Source of the DNA: Micromonospora sp. WMMD1082
Lineage (GTDB): Bacteria > Actinomycetota > Actinomycetes > Mycobacteriales > Micromonosporaceae
Direction of reading: 5' to 3'
DNA length: 64,000 nucleotides
Assembly (NCBI RefSeq): GCF_029626175.1
Contig: NZ_JARUBM010000002.1
Span: 868,001 to 932,000 of the forward strand
In this document: positions 1 to 8,808 of the stretch, piece after piece
Layout of the letters: every line of letters begins with the position of its first letter
Numbering within the stretch: the stretch's first letter is position 1
Program-made: the position numbers and the translations under genes
Notes under the pieces: model-generated
Databases searched by the model: none
What the model saw: only the letters and a program-made list of their open reading frames with translations
What the model was told of the DNA's origin: nothing

Positions 1-896
1 ATGACATGGGTCCGGCTGACCAGTAGGTGTCGCACGACATCGACGATCGCATCCACGCATTCGGGGTCGGTGCGCGGCAACCGGGCCTCGGGGAGTTCTA
101 GGAGACACCAGCCGTGATCGATCACGGTGTCGAGGACACGGTCCAGGTGGCCTTCACGGGCCGGCCTGATAGGTGCCCACAATCCCCGCTCGCCGGGTGT
201 GGTGCCAGCGGTGAATGGTTTCGCGTAGAAGCTGTCGGCGACGACGCGGGCGCCGCTATCTGGCAGCCGCCAGGAGACCGGCAGTTCGACGATGGGGGTG
301 TCGGGATGCGTGCGAAGGACAGTGCCCGCGGCAGTAGCCAGCGGCCAGCTACCGGTGGCACGCAGCGCTGCCTCTTCGACCGGGCTAAAGGGGCTCAGTT
401 GGCCGGGGTCTCCGACGAGAACCAGTCGGGCGAACCGCGCCGCTATGCGGACCAGATGCGCCGATGACACCTGATATGCCTCGTCGATGATGCCGATGTC
501 CCAGTCGTAATCCTCCTCGACGAAGGCCCACTTGTCTGCGGGCGCCACGACGATCTGGCACTCCTCCAGGTCCTCGATTTTGTTCGAGGCGGGAATCCCG
601 GGCGGCGGCGTATACCGCTCGCTGCGGTGCAGCCTCCCGACGGACAGGGACGTGCGAGCGAGACGGCGGGCGAGGGCGCGGACGAGGTCGTCGGCCTGGT
701 CGTTGGTCTGTGTGATGATCGGGACCTGACGGCTTGGCGCGAGACGCTGGGCGGTTCGCTGTACGAGGGTGGACTTACCGGCCCCGGGCGGTGAGTTGAC
801 GACTATAGCTCGTGCCTGTTCGTCGATAAGCTGCCAGATCCGATTGGTCGCCGCGTCGTGTTCGGCGACTGGGTTGCCGCCGTCTCGTCGGGTCAT
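1..896 (-). CDS. SF1 DNA helicase/ATPase (C-terminus cut by window edge)
   Basis: The frame is open from an ATG at 894-896 to the left window edge, giving 298 residues of the N-terminal part. Visible motifs are Walker A PPGAGKS (residues 36-42), Walker B IIDEAYQ (about 137-142), a motif III-like GDPGQLSPF (about 162-170) and SWRLP (208-212). The DEAxQ box and GDxxQL spacing are typical of Upf1/DNA2-like superfamily 1 helicases, so ATP-dependent DNA or RNA unwinding is expected; the C-terminal RecA domain lies outside the window. It is the last visible gene of a four-gene operon and overlaps the gene before it by 4 bp (ATGA). Its operon partner is an Fe-S RecB-like nuclease, which suggests DNA-end processing by a split helicase-nuclease. 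The family assignment is firm. The biological role is inferred. Confidence 0.85.
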   Translation of the reverse strand, partial: MTRRDGGNPVAEHDAATNRIWQLIDEQARAIVVNSPPGAGKSTLVQRTAQRLAPSRQVPIITQTNDQADDLVRALARRLARTSLSVGRLHRSERYTPPPGIPASNKIEDLEECQIVVAPADKWAFVEEDYDWDIGIIDEAYQVSSAHLVRIAARFARLVLVGDPGQLSPFSPVEEAALRATGSWPLATAAGTVLRTHPDTPIVELPVSWRLPDSGARVVADSFYAKPFTAGTTPGERGLWAPIRPAREGHLDRVLDTVIDHGWCLLELPEARLPRTDPECVDAIVDVVRHLLVSRTHV

Positions 897-2290
897 TCGT
901 CGTCGTCCTCGGCGTGGGTCCAGGGCAGTTCGGCTGGAAGTGTGTCGGGGTGGTAGTCACGCGGACCGAAGGGTGAAAACACCACCTGCTGCCCGGGCTG
1001 GGGTAGCCGATCGTGGCGGTCTCGCCGGACGGCGCCGGCGGTGACGTCGAGGGTGATGAGTCCTTCGGGCGTCACTCCGATCGTTGTCAGCCGTACTATC
1101 GGCCACGCGGGGCCGCTGGGGCTGGTGGATCGGGGCAGGTGCCAGAAGAGGTCGGTGCCGACTGGGCGCGGGAACGGCAGATGTGGGCGTACCTGCAGGG
1201 AGGGTCGACGTCCGGAAAGGTCTAGGGTGACGACCTCGCCGGATAGCGCCTCGCCGGCCGCGACGTGTCCGGCCATGATGAGGGGGTCGTCGAGGGCCAT
1301 CTCCCGGCTGAGATCGGCGGTGAGCCGCTCCAGCCGGGTCAGGTACCGAAACACCTGCAACTGCTTGGGGCGCTTACGGAAGTACGCCTGACCGGACCGT
1401 ACCCGCTCGGCGTGCCGGCTCCATTGGTAGACATCCTGGGTCCACCGGTCGCGGGCCCGGTCGGCCGGTGGGAGGCTGTGCAGCAGGTCGAGAGCTTGCC
1501 AGCAAGCGTCCCACGACGGGCGTAGCGCGTCGTGGATCGTGCCTGTCATTGGCTGGTCAGCGCGGGTCGGGTGCGCGTCAACCAGCTGGTGGTATGCCTT
1601 TATGGCGTCGCTGAGTTCGCGTGTCTCCCACTCCGGGTCGGGAACTGGCCCCGCCGGGAGCGCTTCTTCGGCTTCGGCCACCGCGCCCGGATCGGTGATC
1701 CAGGCGAGTTGGCTGGCGAGGTTGGCATCCAACGATGGCAACTGTCCGGTGACCCAGTGCTGAGCCAGTATCTCGGTCAGCGGGAGGACGAGCGACGAGC
1801 CCGGCACCCGTTGGCCGGCAAAGAACGACAGGTGCGCGCCGGCGACGGGAAGGCCGGGATGCACCGGCCGGTCGCCGTCGGGCCGCAGATACCGCAGTCG
1901 CCGACCCATGACGTCGCACAGCCACTGCGCGGTTGCCTGGTTCGCCACGACCAACTGTGGTCCGTTCGCCGGGCGGTGGGTGTGTAGTGCGCGTCTGCTG
2001 GTGGTGGGGGTCTGCATGAACTGCGCGGCGTAGCCGTTGAGGTCCATCGCGAAATTGGCCAGCCGCGCGAGCCGCAGCTTCGCCTCGCGCGGTTCGCCCA
2101 CCACGATGGTGCTCGGCCGTTCCCGTCGGGTTCCGCACAGCAGACCGATCGGGGCTCCGGGATCGCCGGGCAGGTGGTAGCCGACGACGACGAAAGGCTT
2201 GGCAGCCAAGTGCACGTGACACTTGGTCGCGCGGGGAACGGCCCGCCTGCTGTCGATCGCGCTCAAGCCGAGGTACACGTCCACGCTCAT
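893..2290 (-). CDS. Unrecognised 465-residue operon protein between nuclease and helicase
   Basis: I do not recognise a family. The start is the ATG at 2288-2290, which overlaps the stop of the upstream nuclease gene by 4 bp; the frame is open further upstream but that part is arginine-rich shadow sequence. The N-terminus (MSVDVYLGLSAID) reads like a structured beta domain. The middle (about 230-330) is rich in Trp and charged residues and predicted helical. The C-terminus ends in an acidic tail (EDDDE). No signal peptide, membrane segment or enzyme signature is visible. Its fixed place between a RecB-like nuclease and an SF1 helicase suggests a scaffold, specificity or DNA-binding subunit of the same machine; this is inference from context. 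Confidence 0.75.
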   Translation of the reverse strand: MSVDVYLGLSAIDSRRAVPRATKCHVHLAAKPFVVVGYHLPGDPGAPIGLLCGTRRERPSTIVVGEPREAKLRLARLANFAMDLNGYAAQFMQTPTTSRRALHTHRPANGPQLVVANQATAQWLCDVMGRRLRYLRPDGDRPVHPGLPVAGAHLSFFAGQRVPGSSLVLPLTEILAQHWVTGQLPSLDANLASQLAWITDPGAVAEAEEALPAGPVPDPEWETRELSDAIKAYHQLVDAHPTRADQPMTGTIHDALRPSWDACWQALDLLHSLPPADRARDRWTQDVYQWSRHAERVRSGQAYFRKRPKQLQVFRYLTRLERLTADLSREMALDDPLIMAGHVAAGEALSGEVVTLDLSGRRPSLQVRPHLPFPRPVGTDLFWHLPRSTSPSGPAWPIVRLTTIGVTPEGLITLDVTAGAVRRDRHDRLPQPGQQVVFSPFGPRDYHPDTLPAELPWTHAEDDDE

Positions 2291-3456
2291 GCGGCAGCGC
2301 CTGCCAGCTGAACCGCGATGGCGGCTCGGTGCAGTTCCTCGGCTACCGCCCTTTCCGCCGCGTTGCTGGGTGTGCGGGTGCCGGCGGCGAGGGCAAGGGC
2401 GTGCGAGACGGTGGCGACATCGCCGCACGCGTTGGCGGCCTCGGTGCCCAACTGCGCCACGCTGTCCTCGCGTTGTGCCTGGCCGCGGCAGAAGTCGAGC
2501 AGCGGGCAGCTGACGCACCCGTCGCCGAAGCGCATGGGGAGGGCACCGACGGCCTCCCGTGCTTGGACGCTGGCCGCTTTCCGTTGTTCCTGGCCGGCGT
2601 GTTTGTCGGGCATGGCCGGCAGCGATACCGCCGTGGGAATCGTCGCCGCTAACTGGGTGACGTGTGGAAAGTTGGTCAGGACCCGCTCCAGCCGTCGTAC
2701 CTGTGGGCGTAGGTCGAGCATGCTGCCGAACGCATCTAGGGTGAAGTTGCGGGTCATCACCAACAGCCCTCGGGTGGCGATGCGGGTGCTGGGCTGCCCG
2801 AGACCTGCGATGAGCCGCCGTAGGGCGATGAGGTACACGGCGGTCTGGCGGGCGGCTTCTGCCGTCTTGGCCGGATCAGCGATCCCATCGATGCAGGGAA
2901 ACGACTTGATCTCGATCGGCGCCAGGGTCCCGGTGGCGGCGTACGCGAGCAGGTCGGGCTCCAGGTAGGCCGGCATGTCACCGAGCGGCAGGACCAGATA
3001 TGGGTGTCGCAGCAGATTGATCGCATGCTGATCACCGTCGAGCATCTGCGCGACGTAGTCGCGCGTCATGCGCACCCGCAGGTCTGTGACGGCTTCCCTG
3101 TCCAGGACTGGGAACTGCGTGCGGACCTGCGGCTTGGAGAGGTCCTGCTGGCGCACCTCCCGGACGTCGAGCCTCAACTGCTCGCGGGCCAAGGGCAGCA
3201 GGAAAGACATGGCGTTGGACGTAACCGTCTGCTCGAACCGCACGCCGCGCTCCAGCGCGTACGGACTCTGACTCGGCGTGCGGCAACCAACCAGTGGTGC
3301 GAGATCCCTGATCGGCACCGATGCGGCATCGATCACTTGGCGGCGCATGCATCCAGGGGCGTCAAGCAGTCCGGCGATGCGGCGGGCGTCCAGCGGCTTG
3401 GCGGGGAAGTCGCCGCGGAAGTGGACGAGACGTTCGCGGGCGTCGCGGAAGATCAT
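2287..3456 (-). CDS. PD-(D/E)XK nuclease of RecB/Cas4 type with Fe-S cysteines
   Basis: This 389-residue protein carries the RecB-family nuclease signature: LERGVRFE (68-75), EPD (166-168), EIK (182-184) and the later QTAVY (204-208, the QxxxY motif). Four cysteines sit in the pattern seen in Cas4, AddB and Dna2 nucleases: one near the N-terminus (C36) and a C-terminal Cx2Cx5C group (C314, C317, C323), which in those families bind a 4Fe-4S cluster that staples the nuclease fold. It is therefore expected to be a metal-dependent DNA exonuclease or end-resection enzyme. The start at 3456 is chosen because its ATG overlaps the previous stop by 4 bp (ATGA). The longer open frame upstream is not protein-like. 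Function in this operon is inferred from partnership with the SF1 helicase. Confidence 0.85.
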   Translation of the reverse strand: MIFRDARERLVHFRGDFPAKPLDARRIAGLLDAPGCMRRQVIDAASVPIRDLAPLVGCRTPSQSPYALERGVRFEQTVTSNAMSFLLPLAREQLRLDVREVRQQDLSKPQVRTQFPVLDREAVTDLRVRMTRDYVAQMLDGDQHAINLLRHPYLVLPLGDMPAYLEPDLLAYAATGTLAPIEIKSFPCIDGIADPAKTAEAARQTAVYLIALRRLIAGLGQPSTRIATRGLLVMTRNFTLDAFGSMLDLRPQVRRLERVLTNFPHVTQLAATIPTAVSLPAMPDKHAGQEQRKAASVQAREAVGALPMRFGDGCVSCPLLDFCRGQAQREDSVAQLGTEAANACGDVATVSHALALAAGTRTPSNAAERAVAEELHRAAIAVQLAGAAA

Positions 3457-4280
3457 CCAGTGGCCTCCGTGGAGGTTCTGTTGGCCAGGCGCATGGTCGC
3501 GCCGAACAATTGGGTCTCGGCGTCGAGTTGGCCGCGGGCGCGGTCCGCGGCTTCGGTGCGTTCTGCCGTGTCGGCGTCCGCGATCTGCTGCAGCTCGCAT
3601 TCTGCGGCGTCACGGACCGTGATGTAGTCGAAGCCGTCGCGGGTCTCGATGGCACCCGCGATCGTACGTGCGAAGCGCCAGACCAGGCGGCGAAGGTTGG
3701 GGGCCGATGGGGATTCTGGAGAATGGCTCAACTCCCCGATCAGCCGAATGATGATGTGCAGCACGTCGACCCTGGCGCTGGCGGGTGCGATCAACCTAAT
3801 CTCCAACGGCCAGCTTGACAGGGCAAGCATTCCGCGCACAGGGGCGAAACGGTCAAACGTGAGTGCCGGAACGACGTACACCGGACGGGCGAGGGAACGG
3901 GCGCCCGGCGCTGCACTCCGATGAGCCGCCTGCCAGGAGCGTTGCTCGTCCCGACGCAAGGACGCCAGCCGGCTTGGCTGGATCGTCTCGCCGAACCGGG
4001 CCATCGCGACGTCCCGGATGAGGGAGACCGAGGCTGGCCGACCCAGGATGCCAAGGACGGCGGCGACCTGCTCCCTGATAGGTGGCGCGGCATCGAATGC
4101 GCCGCCACCGCCCGTTGACGCGCGCTGCAGAAGGCGGTTGCGACGCTTCTCGGCGACACTGAGCTCGGCCAGCAGCCGCTCGACCTCGCCGAGGTCGTCA
4201 GCGTCCAGCGCTGCGGCCAGTCGCTGCTGCAGGTGGGTCACCTCGGCCATCGCCGCTTGCACTTCCGCCATGCTTGGCAT
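3453..4280 (-). CDS. Coiled-coil protein, first gene of the helicase-nuclease operon
   Basis: This is a 275-residue protein of unknown family. Residues about 4-55 form a leucine- and alanine-rich heptad region (coiled coil), followed by a Gly-rich linker and a segment (about 68-115, PPIREQVAAVLGILG...RLASLRRDE) that looks like a winged-helix DNA-binding fold. The rest is mixed helix and strand without catalytic motifs. It opens the leftward operon: it lies 143 bp from the divergent sbcD gene and its stop overlaps the nuclease start by 4 bp. A second in-frame ATG three codons in is an equally good start. A sensor or DNA-binding subunit is a guess from fold-like features only. Confidence 0.75.
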   Translation of the reverse strand: MPSMAEVQAAMAEVTHLQQRLAAALDADDLGEVERLLAELSVAEKRRNRLLQRASTGGGGAFDAAPPIREQVAAVLGILGRPASVSLIRDVAMARFGETIQPSRLASLRRDEQRSWQAAHRSAAPGARSLARPVYVVPALTFDRFAPVRGMLALSSWPLEIRLIAPASARVDVLHIIIRLIGELSHSPESPSAPNLRRLVWRFARTIAGAIETRDGFDYITVRDAAECELQQIADADTAERTEAADRARGQLDAETQLFGATMRLANRTSTEATG

Positions 4281-4423
4281 GTCCCGACGTTACCATGCAG
4301 CTTGACTTACTTCCACGTTCTGCCAAACTTGCCTCTGGGTGGTGCTCCCTGCCGCCTTGTCTGCGTGGTGACTCGTGCCGCGACTGCGACCCTGCACCGC
4401 CCTTGCCTCGCGAAAGAAGGGCC
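4281..4423. promoter_or_regulatory. Divergent promoter region between the helicase-nuclease operon and sbcD
   Basis: This 143-bp gap separates two divergent operons and must carry promoters for both. A TTGACT hexamer at 4302-4307 faces sbcD, but no good -10 box follows at 16-18 bp. A purine-rich GAAAGAAGG just before 4424 is the sbcD ribosome binding site. Specific boxes are weakly supported. Confidence 0.4.
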
Positions 4424-5674
4424 ATGAAGCTACTGCACACCTCCGACTGGCATCTGGGCGCGACCCTGTACCGCCAGACCCGCGCGCCGGACCACGACGC
4501 GGTCATCGCCGAGATCATCGAGGTGGCCCGTCGGTTCGGTCCGGACCTGATCTGCCATACCGGCGACCTGTTCGATCGCGCCCGCCCGGCCACCGAGGAC
4601 ATCGCCCGGGCCGGCCACGCGCTGCGCGAACTCGCGTCGATCGCTCCCGTCGTCGTGGTGTGCGGCAACCACGACTCCGCGAGCCTGCTGGACGCACTGA
4701 ACGTCTATATGCGGATATCGGGCGGCTCGCAGCGGGTTCACTTCGTGGCCCGCGTTCGCTCCCCACGCGATGGGGTCCTGCAGTTCCCTACCCGCCGAGG
4801 ACACACCATCCGGCTGGCCGCCCTGCCATTCCAGCACGCCCACCTGATGACCGACGCGTTCGGCGATCCGACCCAATGGGGCACCGACTACAACGCTCAG
4901 GTGCGCGGCATCGAGGCAGCTCTCGGTGAGGCGTTGTTGGCGAACTTCAACCCGATAACCGACGTCGCCGTCTTCGCCGCTCATCTGTACGTGGGCGGTG
5001 CCGACTACTGCGGCAGCGAACGCGGCATGCACGTCGACGGCACCTACGCCACCGACCTCGACGCGGTGCCGACCGTCAGCTACGCCGCGTTCGGACACCT
5101 CCACAAGCCCCAGCCACTGCCCGGCAAGCGGGTAACCGGCCGCTACGCCGGCTCACCCATCGCCCTGGACTTCGGCGAGATCTACGACAAGAAGAGCGTC
5201 GTCCTGGTCGAAGCCGAACCGGGGCGACCCGCCAGCGTCGAAACCGTCCGACTGACGGCCGGCCGACGCCTGCGCAAGTTCCACGGCACGCTGCAGCAAC
5301 TCGAAGCCCTCGCGAGCGAGATCACCGACGACCTGTGCCTGGTCACTGTCGCCACGCCCACCCACATACCGACGCTGATCGAACAGGTCCGGCGACTGCT
5401 GCCCCACGCCACCCTGCTGGACGTCCATCCGGCCCGCTCCGACGCACCGACCGACATCCTCACCGCCAACCAGGTCGACGCCGAACCCAACCTCACGGAA
5501 CTGTTCACCGAGTTCATCGCCGAACGCGGCACCCGCACCGCTGGACCGCAACAGGTGCTCGACGCCTTCACCAGGGTGCTCGCAGCCGTGGAGGAGGACC
5601 GCGAACCGGTGTTCGCGGAAGAGGCGCTGCTCACCACCGCCGCCTCGGCCGACAGCTCGGAGGCACCCGCATGA
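4424..5674 (+). CDS. sbcD: SbcD nuclease subunit (Mre11-like)
   Basis: This 416-residue protein is a calcineurin-like metallophosphoesterase. The five phosphodiesterase motifs are visible in order: SDWHLG near the N-terminus, HTGDLFDRARP, VCGNHDS, FAAHLYVGG and AFGHLHKPQPL; they bind two Mn ions in Mre11/SbcD. With SbcC it forms a DNA-end-activated nuclease that cleaves hairpins and processes blocked ends, hairpin and cruciform DNA. The ATG at 4424 is chosen because it follows a GAAAGAAGG ribosome binding site and starts at the usual MKLLHTSDWHLG. It overlaps sbcC by 4 bp. Length and motifs are normal for the family. Confidence 0.95.
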   Translation: MKLLHTSDWHLGATLYRQTRAPDHDAVIAEIIEVARRFGPDLICHTGDLFDRARPATEDIARAGHALRELASIAPVVVVCGNHDSASLLDALNVYMRISGGSQRVHFVARVRSPRDGVLQFPTRRGHTIRLAALPFQHAHLMTDAFGDPTQWGTDYNAQVRGIEAALGEALLANFNPITDVAVFAAHLYVGGADYCGSERGMHVDGTYATDLDAVPTVSYAAFGHLHKPQPLPGKRVTGRYAGSPIALDFGEIYDKKSVVLVEAEPGRPASVETVRLTAGRRLRKFHGTLQQLEALASEITDDLCLVTVATPTHIPTLIEQVRRLLPHATLLDVHPARSDAPTDILTANQVDAEPNLTELFTEFIAERGTRTAGPQQVLDAFTRVLAAVEEDREPVFAEEALLTTAASADSSEAPA

Positions 5675-8667
5675 GACCGCTGACATTGAGCCTGCGCGGG
5701 CTGCGCTCCTACCTCACCGAGGCACACATCGACTTCTCCAACGTCGGCCTGGTGGCCATCCACGGCGACACCGGCGCTGGCAAATCATCCCTGCTGGAAG
5801 CACTGTGCTTCGCGCTCTACGGCGGCTGCACGTGGGACAAGCGTAACGCCACCGAGCTGATCTCCGACGGCGCGCACACCATGCAGGTCCGGCTGACCTT
5901 TCGGTGCGCCAACAGGACCTGGCAGGTCACGCGGGCCATCTCACGCACGTCGTCGCCGCCGTCGCGACATGAGCTGATCTGCCTGGACGACGACACCCGC
6001 TATGACACCAAGCAGCAGGTCAACGCCATCATCGAGACGATGATCGGGCTCAGCCACGCGGCGTTTCTCAAGGCCGTGATCCTGCCCCAGGGCCGGTTCC
6101 AGGCCCTACTGCAGACGACCAAGGAGGACCGGACCGCGATCCTCAAGGGCATCCTCGGCATCGACCAGCTCGACGCCATGCAAGTCAAAGCGCGGGCGCA
6201 CCACGATCGCCTGCGCCCGCTGCTGGACCAGCTCATCCTCGATCGGCGTGGCCTGCTCGACGATCCACCCGCCACCGCCGGGGAAGCGACCCAGCGGCTT
6301 GATGACGCACTGCGACGCCAGGACCAGTTGACCAAGGCGCGCACCGCGGTACGCGAGGCTTCCGCGCGGCGTGACCAAATGCTCTCTCGTGTCCACAACA
6401 TCGAGCAGCAGGCACGCCAGCTCGCTCAGGCCAGGCAGCCCGCCGCGGCGGCCAACCTGCACGTGTTGGCTAGCCTCGACGAGGCGATACGCACCGAACA
6501 GAACGACTGCCAGTCCGCCATCACGGACTGGCAGGAGCGTGAAAAGACGCTGCATGAAGCTGTCACTGCGGCCGAAGGCGAGGGCCGCGGGCCATCCAGC
6601 CTTCCCAAGGCCATCGCCGCTGTCGAAGCGACCCGCAACCAACTGCCAGACATCGACGCAGAACGCGAACGGATCCAGACCGACGCGCAGAATCTGGCAG
6701 ACGACCTGACCAAAGCCGATCAGCACGCAGCCAACGTCACCAAGTTAGCCAACAAGGCCACCGAAGCCGAGCAGGCAGCCAGCTCCGCTGCCCGCACCGT
6801 AGAGGAGGTCAGGGAACTGGTCGCGGGTCAACGTTCCGCCATCGGCACGGCGCGGACTCTGCGCGGCGCCGTCCACCGCGCCGAGGCCGATCTCGCCGAC
6901 GCCCGTCAACGCATCACCGACGCCGAGACCGCGATCCAGGAGACCGCCGAACGAGCCGGTGAAGCGCGGAAGAAGCAGACCGCCGCCGAACAGACGCTGG
7001 ATGCGGTCACCCGGTTCAACGCCGCCGCTCACGCCGCCGCGCCATGCGACCCGGGCGATCCGTGTCCAATCTGCAGCCGGACACTTCCCGCGACATTCCA
7101 ACCCCCGCCCGCCCAGGAGCAGAAGGATGCCCGCAAAGCGCTGACCGTCGCCAATCGTCTCGCCGGCGACGCTGAGCGTCGCCATCAGGCCGCCCTCACC
7201 ACCCGCCAGCACGCCATCGAGGAAGCCAAACGCGTCCAGACGCGGGTCGATCAACGACGCGGCGAACTGGACCAGGCGATGGCCCACATCGCGTCGCAGC
7301 TCGGACCAGTCGACCTCGACAACCCCGATGACGTGCTCCTGGCACCGCTGGCGGCACGCCTCGGCGCAGCTGAAGAGGAGTTGGGGACAAGCCAGGCGAC
7401 GGCGCGCGACGTGCGGCAACGCGCAACCGCCGCAGCCACGGCGCTGGAGCACACCCGTAAGGCGCTCGCCGACCGCCAGGCCGCGCTGACCGCAAACCGC
7501 CGCAGACTTGATCAACGCGTCCGCAGGACGGTTGGGGCGCTCGGAAAGCTGCCTGCCGCATGGCGCCTCGACCCGGTCACCCTCGACGGCCTCAACCAAC
7601 TGCTGGACACCGCCCATCGCTGGGAAGAGGAGTTGGCAACGATCACCGATCAGCTGACCACCGCGCACGGTCAGCTCAAGCAACTTCGCGAACGACGAGA
7701 GGCGTTGGCCGGCCGCCACCTCACCGAGGTCGAAAGACCTGCCACCCAACTGCTCCACGCGGTCGACGGACTCACTCAATACGCGGCGGACGCCGCCGTC
7801 CTCATTGGCCACGAGCCTCCAGCATCGCGCCCGCCGGGGGAAGACCTCCACCGTTCGGCGACCTGGGCGGCGACCCTCGACCACACCGTCGGCGCCCTTC
7901 TGCAAGCGGCACACGACCGGGTGACTGCTGCCAGGTCGGACGCCGAGCGGGCCACCGAGGAGATCACCGAATGGCTGCTAGCCGCCGGTGTCGACGACGG
8001 GGAGCAGCTTGACGATCTCATCGTCCAAGTGGCTGCGACGGCGCAGGTAGCCAGGGCCGACCTCGATCGCGCGAAGCGTGAGACACCGGTCGCCGCAGAC
8101 CTCGACCGGCGAATCAAGGCCGCGGCCCCGATCGTTGACGCACTCCGGGAGCTCGGCGCGCTCCTGGCCAACGGTCAGTTCCAAGCCGCCGTCGTAGCCC
8201 GCCGGCAGCGAGCATTCCTTGGTCTTGCCACCGACCAACTGCTGGCCATGACGGCGGGGCGGTTCGCCTTCTCCGACGACTTCCGCATCATCGACCGGTA
8301 CACGTCCCAGCCCCGCGACGTGCGGACCCTCTCCGGCGGGGAGACCTTCCTGGCCAGCCTGGCACTTGCGCTCGCGGTCGTCGACCTCGCCGGACGCGCC
8401 GGCGGGCGTGCCGACGCGCTGCTGCTCGACGAAGGGTTCGGCTCCCTCGACGCCGACACCCTGGCCGAGGCGCTAGCCGCACTGTCCCGGCAAACCCTTG
8501 GCGGACGTCTGGTCGCCGTTATCAGCCACATGCGTGCCGTCGCCGAGAGCATCGGCAACGTGCTGATCGTCACCCGGGACAGTACCGGCAGCCACGCACA
8601 CTGGGCGTCGGAGTCGCAGCGAAGCCGGTTGGTCGACGAAGACCTCGACGAGGGCCTTCTGCCATGA
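5671..8667 (+). CDS. sbcC: SbcC ATPase subunit (Rad50-like)
   Basis: This 998-residue Rad50/SbcC-type ABC ATPase starts MRPLTLSLRGLRSYL. Walker A (GDTGAGKS) is at about 33-40. Two long alanine/glutamate/arginine-rich coiled-coil arms flank a zinc hook, CPIC, at about C465-C468. The C-terminal half carries the signature LSGGETF (about 887) and Walker B ALLLDEGFGSLD (about 915). It partners SbcD in ATP-dependent DNA-end cleavage. The start codon lies in the ATGA overlap with the sbcD stop. The frame is open 336 bp further upstream inside sbcD, but that part is a shadow. All key residues are present, so the protein should be active. Confidence 0.95.
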   Translation: MRPLTLSLRGLRSYLTEAHIDFSNVGLVAIHGDTGAGKSSLLEALCFALYGGCTWDKRNATELISDGAHTMQVRLTFRCANRTWQVTRAISRTSSPPSRHELICLDDDTRYDTKQQVNAIIETMIGLSHAAFLKAVILPQGRFQALLQTTKEDRTAILKGILGIDQLDAMQVKARAHHDRLRPLLDQLILDRRGLLDDPPATAGEATQRLDDALRRQDQLTKARTAVREASARRDQMLSRVHNIEQQARQLAQARQPAAAANLHVLASLDEAIRTEQNDCQSAITDWQEREKTLHEAVTAAEGEGRGPSSLPKAIAAVEATRNQLPDIDAERERIQTDAQNLADDLTKADQHAANVTKLANKATEAEQAASSAARTVEEVRELVAGQRSAIGTARTLRGAVHRAEADLADARQRITDAETAIQETAERAGEARKKQTAAEQTLDAVTRFNAAAHAAAPCDPGDPCPICSRTLPATFQPPPAQEQKDARKALTVANRLAGDAERRHQAALTTRQHAIEEAKRVQTRVDQRRGELDQAMAHIASQLGPVDLDNPDDVLLAPLAARLGAAEEELGTSQATARDVRQRATAAATALEHTRKALADRQAALTANRRRLDQRVRRTVGALGKLPAAWRLDPVTLDGLNQLLDTAHRWEEELATITDQLTTAHGQLKQLRERREALAGRHLTEVERPATQLLHAVDGLTQYAADAAVLIGHEPPASRPPGEDLHRSATWAATLDHTVGALLQAAHDRVTAARSDAERATEEITEWLLAAGVDDGEQLDDLIVQVAATAQVARADLDRAKRETPVAADLDRRIKAAAPIVDALRELGALLANGQFQAAVVARRQRAFLGLATDQLLAMTAGRFAFSDDFRIIDRYTSQPRDVRTLSGGETFLASLALALAVVDLAGRAGGRADALLLDEGFGSLDADTLAEALAALSRQTLGGRLVAVISHMRAVAESIGNVLIVTRDSTGSHAHWASESQRSRLVDEDLDEGLLP

Positions 8668-8753
8668 CCTGAGGCAACCCTCGGCGATCACCACCTGGGA
8701 ACCCGGGGCCAGCGCCACGATCGCACACCTGGGACGCTCTACAGTCCGGAAGG

Positions 8754-8808
8754 TTGTCATAGCCATCTGTAATCCTTTATCGCTGAGGCGGCGCCCGTAG
8801 GGAGGATC
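8754..8808 (+). promoter_or_regulatory. Candidate promoter and ribosome binding site of the Wadjet operon
   Basis: A TTGTCA hexamer at 8754-8759 is followed 17 bp later by TTATCG (8777-8782), a plausible vegetative promoter. GGGAGGATC directly before the ATG at 8809 is a strong ribosome binding site. The 141-bp gap after sbcC suggests the Wadjet genes can be transcribed separately from sbcDC. Confidence 0.4.

Noticed and set aside
6745..7914. Long open frame of 389 codons antisense to sbcC
   Set aside because: It lies wholly within a well-supported ABC ATPase gene; glycine/arginine-rich composition is the usual antisense shadow in high-GC DNA.
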